Of a DNA stretch of 64,000 bases, positions 49,262 through 60,755 are shown piece after piece (the stretch's first letter is position 1; the number at the start of each line of letters is the position of its first letter). The translations under genes and the position numbers were made by a program. Origin of the DNA: Hypoxylon rubiginosum (lineage: Eukaryota > Ascomycota > Sordariomycetes > Xylariales > Hypoxylaceae); NCBI GenBank assembly GCA_902806565.1, contig CADCXA010000031.1:1178001-1242000 (forward strand), given 5' to 3'. The notes beneath the pieces are model-generated. The model did not search any database. It saw only the letters and a list, made by a program, of their open reading frames with translations, and had not been told where the DNA came from.

Positions 49262-51220
49262 GACTCTCTCTCAAGTCAGCAACAAGCAATACCGAGCGAT
49301 GGCAAGAAAGTAGCAAGGAGGGCTATGGCCAAGCAGCGGGCGAAATGATGCAATAAAAAATTGGTGAAGTTGAACGAGCTACTCAATAACGCTTCTGTTA
49401 TTATGGTGTCGGGTGCGAGTGCGGGTGCGTAGCTGGGCTTTTGTTTAGAAGACGGCACAAGCTCCAAGCCATTGAGCAATAGGGAAGCTTGCCCTGACAT
49501 TCAAAGGTGGGTCGTGTGGAGCATGCCGTTGTAAGGGAGCAACCGGCGCGTGCAGGGACCTATAACGTCTAGGCGTGCTGGGCGTGCAGGCGTGCAGCGC
49601 TAACAATTTCTACCTGAAGTACTTCGTAGGCAACTGACGATATCAATGAATCCTCCCTTAATTCTTCTTGATCAATTCTTACAATTAAATTGCTAGACAA
49701 TCATGAGCCATTCCACAGATTATTTCTTCTCCAATTCGTATATTCAGCCTCATAGTTTGGCAACATGAGTCAGGTACCATCCAAAGGACCATACAGCGGC
49801 CGATTCCAGGCAGAGAAATACCTTGACAGCTAATCCTGATGCTCTCAAAAAATGCAGCCTTCAATACATTCATCATCCAATATGTACGAACGTAGTGGAC
49901 CGTATAGCTTGAGTTCTCGATTAATCATGTTGGTTTTTTTCTTCTATCCCTAATTATTCCCGAGCGTTCCTATGTCGTATATTTCCAGCTTCTGTCCCTG
50001 TATTGGCTCAGATGCAACTACATATCACGAAGCTACAGGCATATTTAGCATTGGCACTACTTCGTATCTACGTGGATTACACTTGATGCTGACTGTCAAG
50101 AAGCATATCTACTTCCTATGTAAACTATACATCCGCAACATCTAAATGCAACTTTCCTCCAATGCCAACTAAGAACATTGCTCCAACATACTCTGCAAGA
50201 CCTCATATTGCTCAAGTTCCCAACTCATAAGATGTAGGAACTCCCAGTTTATATCCAGTGTAAGTGTTATCCCTTCCGGCCTTGGGGAAAGGACACCGGC
50301 ACGGAGGACCCAACTTCAATTCCGAGGCTTGCTAAAGCCCCTGACTGCTCTTTTTGACTTTTATCTAACCGCTGTATTGCAGCATTCAGGACGAAATTTC
50401 ATCGTGCTCATCATGGCAGCTGACTATCTACCTGTTCAAGTCACATATACATCATCTTACATATATGCTCAGATTCGAAGTTGTACTCTTTCCACAGCGT
50501 GCCTTCCGAGGTAGACTTGTGACAACTCTTCAGAATACCGGCGATACTGAGTTACTATAATAGGCAACCATAGTGGGGTCGCGGGGCACCGATACCACCT
50601 ACGCTAACCTCATTGGCTCACTAGCACTATTCCGTACTTTGTACCTGAGCCTCAAGTAGGCCTCTTCTCCGACGTCTTATTAGACTTTCAACAACAAAAA
50701 GGACAGTATAATGAGTTAAGGAAGGATGCACGCTGTCAAGAAATATTCTTTGATGTAGATGTCAATAAAATGGAAGTAGGAGGCTCAGGAGACCAATATG
50801 TGTTAGAAAGGCTTCCGTTGTACCTTCAAGGTTTTTTTTTAGAATTAGAAAATTTTAGTCTTTTTTTTCCTCGGTTCTTTTTTTTTTCTTTCTTTTTTCT
50901 TTTTCTTTTCTTTTCTCCTTTCACTTCTTTTTCTGCCTAGGTAGTCTTCAATCGTACTGGTTTCTTTTACCCCCAAAGAAGACCACGGCGATATATTGAT
51001 AGATTGACCTTGATGATATCTATCGTCGCGTCTCTCCCATTCGTGAACCCTTTCATACCATTCATTTCGTCTCCTGGTCCATATTGAATACCAACTCAAC
51101 TCGAGCCACTACTATCCTTTCTGATTATATCTCGAAGTTCCTGTTAGGGAGTTAGAGGAAGCCAAATTTTGACCTCTTCTCTTTCTTCTTTCGTTGAATG
51201 CGCCTACCACGTCCCCAGCC
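49262..51220. other. Intergenic with polypyrimidine tract
   Basis: Divergent promoter region between the kinesin and the downstream plus-strand gene. No gene recognised; contains the tract at 50860-50930. Confidence 0.45.
50860..50930 (+). promoter_or_regulatory. CT-rich promoter tract
   Basis: Nearly uninterrupted T/C run with many TTTTCTTTT units, about 300 bp before the ATG at 51221. Such tracts are common just upstream of transcription starts in filamentous fungi, so it probably marks the core promoter of the next gene. Confidence 0.45.
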
Positions 51221-52359
51221 ATGGCGCAACGACCTTCATCTTTCGCTAAGCCTTTCATACCCGACGTCACTAGGCTATTCGAGGTAGGTGCTCACAGCCT
51301 CCCCTTCCCTCTCAGCCTTGTCATTCATCCCTATTCGTCTTGTTTTTTATAGTAGGTTAATAAACCAACACGGACAGCAGTTTCGTAACGGCACCATGTC
51401 TCCTGCCTTTGCTAGTAACGGATCCGTAGATTCGCGTACACTCAGTTATGAGAATAGTGACCTCAATGATATCACTCGACGCCAGATGATGGAGGATATC
51501 AATGCCTACCGTTATGACCTGGACTTCTGTCGCACTCAGCTCAACGCACCTGAACTCCTCACCCCTCAGGAGAGCAGAACACTGCAGATTCGCGTGCTGG
51601 ATTGCAGTCACAATATCCGCCACTGCCAGCATAGGATCGAGCTTATAGATGCTCAGGCACGCAACGTGGCAGCGCGAAATGCGGCTCAATCTGCAGCTCT
51701 CAGCTACAGGCCGTCATTACAGCAGCATCGCGCCTCCACCGGCACACCCGTATCCATGGGCGGCGCCAAGAGACAGCGCATCGCGAAAATCGCAGACAGC
51801 GACGACGAGGCTGCTGACTCCGTCTCGACTTCCATAATGGGCCTCGAGGGCTCGGGCACAAGCTCGATCCAGCGCCTTGGCTTCTGGAAGTGTCGGCTCT
51901 GCACATCTCAGAAATTTCTCGACGCCGGCGCCAATCGCGTGCCTAGTATGCCGTGCAAATGGCCGCTGAAGGACGTCTCGAAGATGTTGAATCACTTCCT
52001 CGATATGCATATTGAACACTCGCCCCATGAACGGTGCGAAGAACTCGGTGACGCACTTGCGCATAACCGTAAGTTGACATATACCCATATATTTTCTACG
52101 TATATATTTGGCTGTCCCTTCTTGGTCTATCTTCCCCCTTTTCTTTGCCACTTGGTGTTATCAGGCACTAACAATAATCGATATAGGAGGCCCATTCGAG
52201 TACTGGTTAACACGTACTCGCGCACAAGAGTTGGATGACACATCGGTTATTGATGAGTTCATCAATACTCTTCAGTCTGGTGCTCTGCCAGAGGTCCTGC
52301 GCGGTCTCAATCGAGCAGCAAGTGCATTTCCGAACTCTGTTTCGGGGACCAAGAGATAG
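51221..52359 (+). CDS. Zinc-finger-like fungal protein, unknown function
   Basis: Proposed exons 51221-51283, 51378-52068 and 52187-52359 give 308 residues. Exon 1 (MAQRPSSFAKPF...) is supported by a good start context and a GTAGGT donor; the acceptor could be one codon later (51381). If exon 1 is wrong, translation starts at ATG 51396. The second intron is firm: GTAAGT, a CTAAC branch site near 52168, and an ATATAG acceptor, joining LAHNRGPFEYWL in frame. Residues 80-140 are helical; a basic patch GGAKRQR looks like a nuclear signal; then FWKCRLC, PCKWPLKDV and MLNHFLDMH form a CxxC...HxxxxH-type finger resembling divergent BED or C2H2 fingers. DNA binding is plausible but unproven. Confidence 0.65.
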
Positions 52360-54657
52360 CATCCCCAGCAGCATAAACAGCTCGCAATAACTCGCAATAA
52401 CGCGTTGACGTGAGATGTGAGATGAGGAACCAGGGCGTGGAATTTGGAGCGTGGACGATTATGAATATTGAAGGTAGTTGCGAGTCCATATCGGGGATGG
52501 TTCATAGACGAAGGCTGCATGATGGATTATCATGGCATGGCGTTAGGCGTCTCAACAAATAAGATAACTCTTCATACTGGTGGCGTAGTCTTCTTGAGAT
52601 TGTCACAATCTTAGCTGTTTCTTGCCAAATATTTGTTCAAAATCAAACGCACGCATCTAGAGTCAATTTGACGACAGCATCACTGCATTTTTATCTGGAT
52701 CCGATCTTACCTTTTCCATATGATGAGACTTGTAAAATGTGTCAGAGTAGCAAGAGAATGTGACCATCCTACTAAATACTAAACATAAAATAAAAAGAAC
52801 CGAATTCAAAATAGAGATATTGGAACCTGATATTAGTATGTTAAAAAGAAACGAAGGAAGAAATGTTGGGTGGTATTGACGGTCATAGAAGTAAGTGACA
52901 AAAAGAAAAGATTGACAAAAAAAAAAGCTCAGCCGAGGAATTGAATCCACGGCCTACGAAAAACCCTCTTCGGATAATCGTACTGACAAGTCACACTTTC
53001 GCGGTACAGCATATGATTACCTCGTGGGAGTTGTTTCTAACCACTAGGTCACCCAGGATACGCCCTTTGAACGGGGAATGGCTGATGGAGTGCAGTTTTA
53101 TTCTACATTATAACCTTTACTTGGGAAGTTGCTATTACTGGCCAACAACCATCCGAATTCTTCCCGGTTGCCCGGTGCAGCTCTCCTTTTAATAGGTACC
53201 TTAGTCGTGTTGCTCCCGTAAGCCCCCCATTAGCAAGTACGTATCGCCCTCCGTAGTACCTGCACAATATTTTAGTTACCTAATTCGATTCATGCCAGCG
53301 AGCAGAGGTGAGTACCGAGGTACATAAGGCGGTGAGATCGTGTAGGTGCATGCATGGCTTCATATCGAATTATCATAACCCTAGCTACTACATTACTGTT
53401 TAAGATTCTCAAGCATGAACTCTCAACCCCCAAACCTACACTATGAATTTCTAAGTCAAGCTGGAACGCTATTGATGGAACCCAACTCGAAACATTTTCT
53501 TATATTACAGTCTCCTTATTGTTATAGTGAGGTAAGCTATATCTGGAATATGTCGTACATGAATGTTTGTCTAAACCAACCCTGTTTTCAATGTACCTAC
53601 TGGATACGTGTAGGTATAGACTAACACGGAATATGATGTCTCTAGGTAGGGTTTAGACATTCAAAGGACAGTACATATTATAAAGACATGCTATTAATAC
53701 CGAGTATCGTGTATCTTCACTATGGGAGCCCCCATGGAGCAAGGGTGTTCACATCGTGCGCTGATGTGCCTTCGTCTACAAGGTGAGATTCCGAATATTC
53801 GTCATTCTTAGGACACTTGTTGTTTATTGCTGGAACAGCAAGAGATAAGTTATCATACGAGTATTAGAGGGATAAAATCGTTAAACCGAGGGAATAGGAC
53901 AGAAGCAGTTTGAGAACATGTTGTGGAAATTTTTCCTTACAGACAATCGTTATTCTATCTTAATCGCACATGCGATAATCTTGGCGCGGATTATGCTTAC
54001 CATACTTACAAGCTCTTAAATATCTCTGTTGCTGCCTCGGCTTATTCTTCAACTTCGTGAAGCGGAACGAAAAACACGAGTCCTGCTATGGAAATACTGC
54101 AGTATATGGCCATGCGCGGGTTTGCGGAAAATCTATGAAAAGAAGCACTTCGATCCCCTAAGAGCCATTTAATCTGCCGGCTGCATTGCTTGGCTACGGG
54201 CACATGTCACACCGAGAGGAGAGCCGCCAGATAGGACTGTTCTTAGTTAAATAATTGTCGGACGAGACTGCCATACTCCCATGCCGGGATATTAGCTACT
54301 TGATCTACGGCTTCAGAATATTTCTCTTACTGAATACTACCCAGCAGATTATAAAAGCACAAGATTCAAGTATAATATACAGCCATATAAATAAAAGGCG
54401 TATTGTCTTCGTCAGTATTCGATTCATGATAAAATAGCAGTAACCAGTCATAGCAGAGATTGTAGGTCTCATTAGCAGCATTTTCTTGATTTCGAAAGCC
54501 ATCACCAGTCGAGTTATATTACCTATCAATGAGATGTATACATTTGCAGTGAAAATTTGAAAGTTGAATATGGGCTACATCGCCATTCGCGCCAATATCA
54601 TGTCGATACGACTAACGCTACCAGGTTTTCCGATGAGTCCTACAGACAATACAAGAG
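52360..54657. other. Intergenic accessory DNA
   Basis: About 2.3 kb. Apart from the Pol III-like element near 52917-53058 and scattered AGGTA/TACCT words, nothing is recognised. Confidence 0.4.
52917..53058 (-). ncRNA. Possible Pol III-transcribed tRNA-like element
   Basis: On the minus strand an A-box-like TGACCTAGTGGTTAG (53051-53037) is followed about 90 bp later by a B-box-like GGATTCAATTCC (52948-52937) and, after a further 10 bp, by a run of ten T (52926-52917), the Pol III stop signal. The T-arm pairs with one mismatch, but acceptor and D stems do not form well. It could be a decayed intron-containing tRNA, a tRNA-derived SINE, or chance. Confidence 0.3.
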
Positions 54658-55017
54658 TTGATTACGATGGATGTCATAGTAAATAGTACTCTTTATAAAG
54701 CTCGGAAAATCGCGGAGGACCTACACCGAATGATAATCGTCAAGTTAGTTAGGCAAGGTGGTGGGTCGGGTCGAGCTCGTCTTAGAGCTTGGTTGAGGAA
54801 TAAGTCCAAAATAGTCGCCCTGAGGGACAACCTCAAAGATGCCCTTGAAAGACTCTGGGTGGCATTAAACGTAAGTTCCCTGTGCGTCATTATGAAAGGT
54901 GTAGTAAGTGTTGTTCGCAGACTAACTGAAGCAGGGTTGCCGCGAACCGGCTTGAATTGTCATTACTCGCCACCAAGCGGCGAGCGGGCCGCGACTCAAT
55001 TAGCTTGTTATGAATGA
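54658..55017 (+). pseudogene. Fragment resembling the N-terminal domain of fungal NLR/STAND proteins
   Basis: A 119-codon frame (first ATG 54667) contains LRAWLRNKSKIVALRDNLKDAL followed by ERLWVALNV, close to the helical 'Lxx(L/N)LxxAxxxLxxAL' segment that ends the N-terminal domain of many ascomycete NLR-like and ankyrin proteins. The expected hydrophobic start (MDP-type) and any NACHT/NB-ARC, WD40, TPR or ankyrin part are missing nearby. It is either a gene relic or one exon of an undetected gene. Confidence 0.4.
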
Positions 55018-55860
55018 ACCTGGAACCACGAAAGTATGGAAGAGATGGTAAGTGTCCGATGCCTGTCTTGACTAGATTGACACGGTCCCAAGAGCCTGGT
55101 TAAAGGTCAAACCAGCACGAAGGAGAAACTCTAGTACCCAAAGCCGGGATTTCCGTTAGAAGGCAGTCCCTTATACCTAGGTAGAGAATCGAGAATCGTC
55201 GAAGTCTAACACGATGCTAGAGAATACCGGAAAGAACATACTCGCAGCATGGTCCTATTAGCTAATAGCTAACAGCGTCTCTGCTGACTAATGTCCCCGG
55301 CTCCGAGGCGCCACACCGACCGGGCCTCGGCTCCGTTTCGGCCTTGGCACTCAAATCTTACCCGGAGAACCGTACTCGTCCCGTTCCGAGTGACACCACC
55401 GAGCGACCCATATTACAAGACCACCAACCAACAAGGTAGGTATCCTCGCTAGTGAGCTGCAGGTGGACTGAGAATCATTAAATTTTTCCGCTTTAGATAT
55501 CCATATAACATAAGTTCACCTAGCCAGACTATGACCTCAGCTCCCAGTGAACGAGTATCTAATGGTTAACAGATAAACAATCTAGGAATACTACATTTTA
55601 CTACGATGCTATATCACTAGGTACTCGAACTCCATAATCTCACAGGCGAGATATCTTATAATGCCCTCAAAAGATATACAGTACATGTTACACCTGTCAT
55701 TTAGCGTAGGGGTAGTTATGTAGTTGACCACTTAGGTGTACAAGCAATGTTCCAGGTGCTCAGCGAAGAAATTACGAGACAATATATTCAAATAAGATTG
55801 TATTTAGATCGTGTCCTGTAACATAGAAGCAATAGGCTTGGGCTATGCAACAGTGTCGTC
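55018..55860. other. Intergenic, left end of duplication unit 1
   Basis: No gene recognised. From about 55681 on it matches 57192 onwards. Confidence 0.45.
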
Positions 55861-56703
55861 TTAATTTCCATCCTCCACCGGAGACTCCAGCAAGAAGTGA
55901 TCGAGATAATGATCACCACTTCCGAACGCACCCTTCCAAGAGGCATGTTTTCCTCGAAGGGCACGAACGACACAACCATTCTCACAGACCTCCTCACAGT
56001 CTTGACCGCTTTGACAGACGGTTTGGAGCCCAAACCTCGCCTTCAACCCGTAAGCCCACAGGGGATTGAACTCGCCGCTGAGCACGACCCTGTCGACCCC
56101 GTCCAGCAACCAAGACAGACTTTTCAAAAAGTCCATGGTCACCCAGGTCTTGCAGCGTCCCGACGAGGGGGCGCAGAGATAGTCGCACTTCTCGACATTT
56201 ACAAAGACACGCTTCGGCTGGACCCCTAATTCGTGCATGGTCTCGAACAGTGCCCACCAAAGGTCGGCACTAGTGGAAAGATGCGAGTGACCGTAACCAT
56301 ACTGGAAGTAGCTCAGATCCATACTACAGTGGTAGGTGATAGCCAAATCCTTGATATAGCTGATGTTGGTTGGGCCAATCGTATGAAAGAACTCCTGCCA
56401 CATCGTAGGCTCGAAACCATTCTGGCCTATGGCCACGGCTCGGTATACCAGCGGGGCAATTTCCCTGTGGAATTGCCGACATACGAGCAATAGTGATAGA
56501 ATGTTATGCTCGTCGCCAGTGCATTGGCCATCCCATTCGCCAGTCCACTGTGCCTTGCAGGGAACATCGGCGGTAATATAGTTGGTGCCGCGATCGTTGT
56601 GTAGGAGGTAATCGTAAATTTCCAATCGAAGTTCGACAGGAATGTTTAGGAGCGTCGGCCCGGTCGAGCTCTTAACGAGAGCCATTTCGTTGCGGGAAGC
56701 CAT
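55861..56703 (-). CDS. F-box-like fungal protein, copy 1
   Basis: Single exon, 280 residues from ATG 56703; a second in-frame ATG at 56685 lines up with the start of copy 2 and may be used instead. The LLNIPVELRLEIYDYLL segment is an F-box-like opening, and SLLLVCRQFHREIAPLVYR continues the usual pattern of fungal F-box/2EXR-like proteins. The rest is variable with several Cys (KCDYLCAPSSGRCKTW, CQSGQDCEEVCENGC). Such proteins often serve as SCF ubiquitin-ligase adaptors or are of unknown role; no substrate-binding repeats (LRR, WD40) are seen. It lies in a tandem duplication with copy 2 at 58027-58752 and is the intact member. Confidence 0.75.
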   Translation of the reverse strand: MASRNEMALVKSSTGPTLLNIPVELRLEIYDYLLHNDRGTNYITADVPCKAQWTGEWDGQCTGDEHNILSLLLVCRQFHREIAPLVYRAVAIGQNGFEPTMWQEFFHTIGPTNISYIKDLAITYHCSMDLSYFQYGYGHSHLSTSADLWWALFETMHELGVQPKRVFVNVEKCDYLCAPSSGRCKTWVTMDFLKSLSWLLDGVDRVVLSGEFNPLWAYGLKARFGLQTVCQSGQDCEEVCENGCVVRALRGKHASWKGAFGSGDHYLDHFLLESPVEDGN

Positions 56704-57070
56704 TGTGTTGAGGGTCTACTTGGGTATAGTAGAGAGGGAAAATATAACTAGGCTGGCTACCTAGGCTAGCAACTCGGACATCTACGGTTGACTGGTGCTC
56801 CATAAACCCACCTGACGAAAGGTTTGGACAGCAGAGGAACAGAGGAGAGGAGGAGCAGAGGCTCTTATAGTGTAGCACTAAGTTCGGGAGAACAGAAAGG
56901 CTGTTGTAGATCCGTCGAGTTAGATCCTGATTGAGTAGTAGACAAAAGGTGTTCAAGTGTTGTCTAGTCTTGCACTAGGAAGGTGATTGACGTAGGGTAG
57001 AAAGAATTGTCAGATGGTGTGATGGGGTTTGAAAGATCTGAATGTGGGAATCTTGCCGAGTGCCTACCTA

Positions 57071-57085
57071 AGGTATATATAAATT
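57071..57085 (-). promoter_or_regulatory. TATA-like element upstream of F-box-like copy 1
   Basis: AGGTATATATAAATTTC lies about 370 bp before the copy 1 start and has a counterpart (GAGTATATATAGATTTC, near 59124) at the same relative place before copy 2, so the duplication carried the promoter. Confidence 0.4.
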
Positions 57086-57562
57086 TCATTTGATTGAGGG
57101 TTACCTAAGGTAGGAAAGAATAGTAGTGACTAGATAGATTTCATACGAGAGTCACCTAAGGTATCTAAGGAAGTTGCAAAGATGGTGATAGCGTACATCT
57201 TACCCAGTCATTTGGCGTAGGGGTGGTTATAGTTATACTAGGTAAGTAATTAACCACCTAGGTGTACAAACAATGCTCTATCTATTAAGTGAAGAAATTA
57301 CAAAAAAACATATTTAAAACACAATTGGATTCAAACCAGGGCTTGTAACATATATATATAACAAAGAAATCATAAAAAGGGAAACATGGAAACCTCAATG
57401 GATGAAAAGCATAAAGCATGAATTAATGGATCTGCTCTCAAGTGAAGTTATAAAGAGACCGGGGACTAGCTATCCTCGTAATAGGCTTGGCCTATGTAGT
57501 AGTCTCTCCGTCTTGATCCTCAGCGGAAGACTCTAACAACAAATGACCACCATTATGCAACC

Positions 57563-57962
57563 TAGCATCATCTAGTCACTGAAGTTGAACTGCTATTGAA
57601 ACATCAACTTCTCTTTATTTTATTAATACTGCTAAAATTTCACCAGCCAATCAGATACTTAAAATCGCCCCGCACTTTTTAACGTTTTCCTTTGCGGTTA
57701 TATCGCTCCAGGTCTGGGAATAGTGCAAAGAGTATAGAAAGGTCACGCAAAACAAGCTCTATTAAATTATACTAATTATTAGTATTTTTAAAAGGTGGTG
57801 GAATAGATCAATTGATTCTACAAAGAATTCAAAGGACGTGCGCTGAGGTGTGGCTAGCTAATAAGAGCTAAGCTTGGTTGTAACGTTGGCGCTCCCCCCC
57901 CTTTCCCCGGCCGAAGGACGGGTCACGCAGCTAGTGAATAGGTAGGAAAATAGCAAGAATCA
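57563..57962. mobile_element. Insertion splitting the copy 2 gene tail (element type unknown)
   Basis: Copy 1 runs without a break from KHASWKG to HFLLESPVEDGN. In unit 2 the matching pieces (KHVSDK near 57965-57980 and HLLLESSAEDQDG at about 57516-57554, minus strand) are some 400 bp apart. The intervening DNA is AT-rich in its first half and GC-rich (CCCCCCCCC, CCCCGG) in its second half, and begins with an 8-bp hairpin GAAGTTGA (57581) / TCAACTTC (57604). No clear terminal repeats or target duplication were found. Confidence 0.5.
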
Positions 57963-58026
57963 CTTTGTCAGAGACATGCTTGCATCGACCTTGAACGACA
58001 TTCATGATATCCTCCCCACGGACCTC

Positions 58027-58752
58027 CTAAGTTATAGTCTTGCTTTGGCAAATGGTCTGTAGTCCAAACCGAGCCTTCAAAGCGTAAGGCCAGAGGGGAT
58101 GGAAATCGCCGCTGAGTGCGACCCGTTGGACCCGTTGGACCCTGTGAAAAAACCAACTCAGGCTTCTCAGAAAGTCCAAGTTCTTCCAAGTCTTGCAACA
58201 CCTTAACCTTGCTGGGGTCCCATTCGCGCAATTAGTCCCGCAATTCTGGACATTCAAATCGATACGCTTTGGCCGCACCCCTGCTTCGTACATGGTGTCG
58301 AACAACATCCGCCAAAGGTCGGCACTTGTCCAAGGATACTCGAGTATGCCCCCATAGTGATCATATCCCGAATCTGATTCACAATGGTAATCGATTTCGA
58401 CGTCTCTGATATAGCCGGCGTTCGTTGGGCCAATCATACGGAAGAAGTCTTGCCACAGCGTGGGATCGAAACCGTCGTTGCCTATGGTCACCGCTCGGTA
58501 TATGAGCGGGGCGATTTCCTGGTGGAGTTGCCGGCACACGAGCAAAGGGGACAGGAGGTTATGTCGGTAGCCGGTCCATTGTACTCGATATGGAACATCG
58601 GCAGATATACGGTTGCATCCGTAGTCGCCATAGTATCCAGTCTCGCTGCAGTATCCAGTCTCGCCGTTGAGCAGATAGCTGTAAATCTCCAATCGAATTT
58701 CGATGGGAAGATTTAGAAGCATCAGTTGTGTTGAGGTTGCAACGAGAGCCAT
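58027..58752 (-). pseudogene. F-box-like fungal protein, copy 2 (C-terminally truncated)
   Basis: From ATG 58752 (the one that aligns with copy 1; the frame upstream to 58836 lies in the shared 5' flank) it encodes 241 residues. LLNLPIEIRLEIYSYLL and PLLVCRQLHQEIAPLIYR align with copy 1, as does nearly all sequence to residue 234. It then stops at TAG 58027 after CQSKTIT, where small indels have shifted the frame; the homologous remainder continues out of frame and is then interrupted by the insertion. The protein lacks about 45 residues of copy 1. It keeps the whole F-box-like region and an open frame, so it may still be expressed as a shortened protein. Confidence 0.65.
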
Positions 58753-60755
58753 TGTGTCCAGCTTGATGTTCGTTGGTATGGGATGGGGACAGCGGTAACT
58801 AGGCAGGCTGTCTACCTGAATTAGCAACTTGTACATCTACGGTTGACTAATGCTCCCTAAACTCACCTGAAAAAACGCTAGAGCAGCAGAGCAACAGAGC
58901 AGCAGAGCAGCAAAGAAGTAGAGGGACAGAGAGGCAGAGGGGCAGAGGCTCTTCTGGTATAGCACTCTAACTCTGAGGGGGGGACAGGAAGGCTGATGGA
59001 ACAAGGTGGATACGTCGAGCTGGATCTTGATCGAGTATCAGGTGGGTAGGTGAAGAGCTTTCAGGTCTTGCAGAGTAGAGTGAAGGATGGTTTTTGAAAA
59101 GTCTAAAAGTCTGGATCTTGCCGAGTATATATAGATTTCATTTGAGGGTTACCTAAGGTATATAAGGAAGGTAGGAAAGATAGTGACTGGATAGATTTGA
59201 TACGAGGGTCACCTAAGGTATCTAAGGAAGTTGCAAAGATAGTGACAGGGCCCTAGCTTTTTGGACCTTAGCCACTTATATGGGAGCTATATGGGAGCAA
59301 TCAGTATTTTGAAATGGCTTGACTGGGTACCTAAGAATGGTTTGAGGACAAATGCCATTATTACCCGCTATTATCCTATGCAAACAAGGCCCCCCCAAAA
59401 GGGCGGCACAATGGCACAAGGGTTTACACAGTTCAAACAATTTGTTTCTTGCTTATTGTCTTTGTTTCGTTGAGACCTTGCCTTCCACCAAATGGAGAAG
59501 TTGGGTTGATTTGGTAGCAGAAAATTCGATGATTTTATCCTGAGGTAAACAAACCTTGGACACATCAAGGCTTGTTGGTCACATAAATTATCAAAAAACA
59601 CGTCACAGATTACAGCATAGTTAACCCGTACTAAATGTTCTATTGCAAGTCACCGAGGCACGGGATTCGGCTCTCTATATCTGCCACAGTCGGCGTGGAT
59701 TCTCCGTACTGGAAAGTCACGATGATATCATCGAATACAAGCAACACGGCTGACACCTTAGCTGGCTTGTTTAGGAAACTAGAAGCATTTATGACCTCTT
59801 GCGCGGGTCTAGAACAAGGTTCGTACTTTAAATCTATCTAGGGAACTAGGTGAATTCTAATAGACACAAGAAGTCTGGTTTACTTAGGTCAGCTAGCAAG
59901 CTACGAGCCGCAATGATGGAGCAGTTAAAAACGACAACAAACATATGCATTGCCCTGAGGAATTACCATTGGTGTCAATGAACCTTAGTTGCCCTGAGCC
60001 CCCCTGGGGCGAGCCTCCGGCGCAGCCCCAGGTTCCTTATTTTCGGCCACACAGGCCAAAGTTACCATTTACAAAAAGCGAATGCAAGCACACTGGGATT
60101 ATGGGGGTCCCCAATATAGGTTTACATACTATAAAGGCTTATGATTTCCAATCCATTAATAGAGACCGGAATAATTAGAATCGGATAGTTCTCCAACGAA
60201 GCTTCGATATAGTTGATGGGGTGAATACCATGAGAGGACATAGAGGGGTGCCGGTCCAAGGGAATGGAAAATTCAACGGAAAATGAAATAAACGATACCT
60301 ATAAACAATACTTAAACATCATCCTAGCAGTAGTGCCAATCGAGTTCACCAACACCTACCCCAGAAAATAGTTAGTCTCATAGAGCTTCAATATCTCCTT
60401 CGTTGCGGAGTGATCGGCATAGGTTAAAAAGTATTAGCTGTGTGACTCATAGGCTGACTACCTAGGTACCTAGGTAGAGATACTTAAAATTGGGATGTTA
60501 AGAGAAATAGCTTAGACGATGTCTCCTTGCAATTTTACGGAAGTAATCCTCAGAAATTCCTCTACCAACTATCGCATCACCCTTGCTTGCGGTAACCACC
60601 CCTTTCTGTCGTCAGCGTTTCATCGCCTGTTTACCTGTCTCATATTCCCGAATTCTGTCTTATGGACAGCAAATAGTCGGTGATACTGGTGAAAGGATGT
60701 ATAATCTTCCATCATCTTATCTTTATTTTGGATGTATTCAGGTATGACTGCCTAC
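58753..60755. other. Copy 2 promoter and unassigned DNA
   Basis: To 59250 it is the 5' part of duplication unit 2. Beyond that no gene is recognised. A double palindrome TACCTAGGTACCTAGGTA lies at about 60460-60477. Confidence 0.4.

Larger units (their letters stand above)
55681..57191. repeat. Segmental duplication, unit 1
   Basis: Direct tandem duplication with 57192-59250. Anchors: GCGTAGGGGTAGTTAT near 55705 against GCGTAGGGGTGGTTAT near 57214; the whole F-box-like gene; CATCTACGGTTGACTGGTGCTCC near 56780 against CATCTACGGTTGACTAATGCTCC near 58834; and CACCTAAGGTATCTAAGGAAGTTGCAAAGAT near 57145 against near 59210. Unit 1 is about 1.5 kb. Confidence 0.8.
56704..58026. other. Promoter of copy 1, junction of the duplication, and interrupted tail of copy 2
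   Basis: Contains the unit 1/unit 2 junction near 57191, a detached remnant of the copy 2 C-terminus (57505-57562), and an inserted segment at about 57563-57962. Confidence 0.55.
57192..59250. repeat. Segmental duplication, unit 2
   Basis: Partner of 55681-57191, same orientation. Its larger size (about 2.06 kb) is explained mainly by an inserted segment of about 400 bp in the gene tail and by expansion of a GAGCAGCA-type tract near 58878-58915. Confidence 0.8.
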
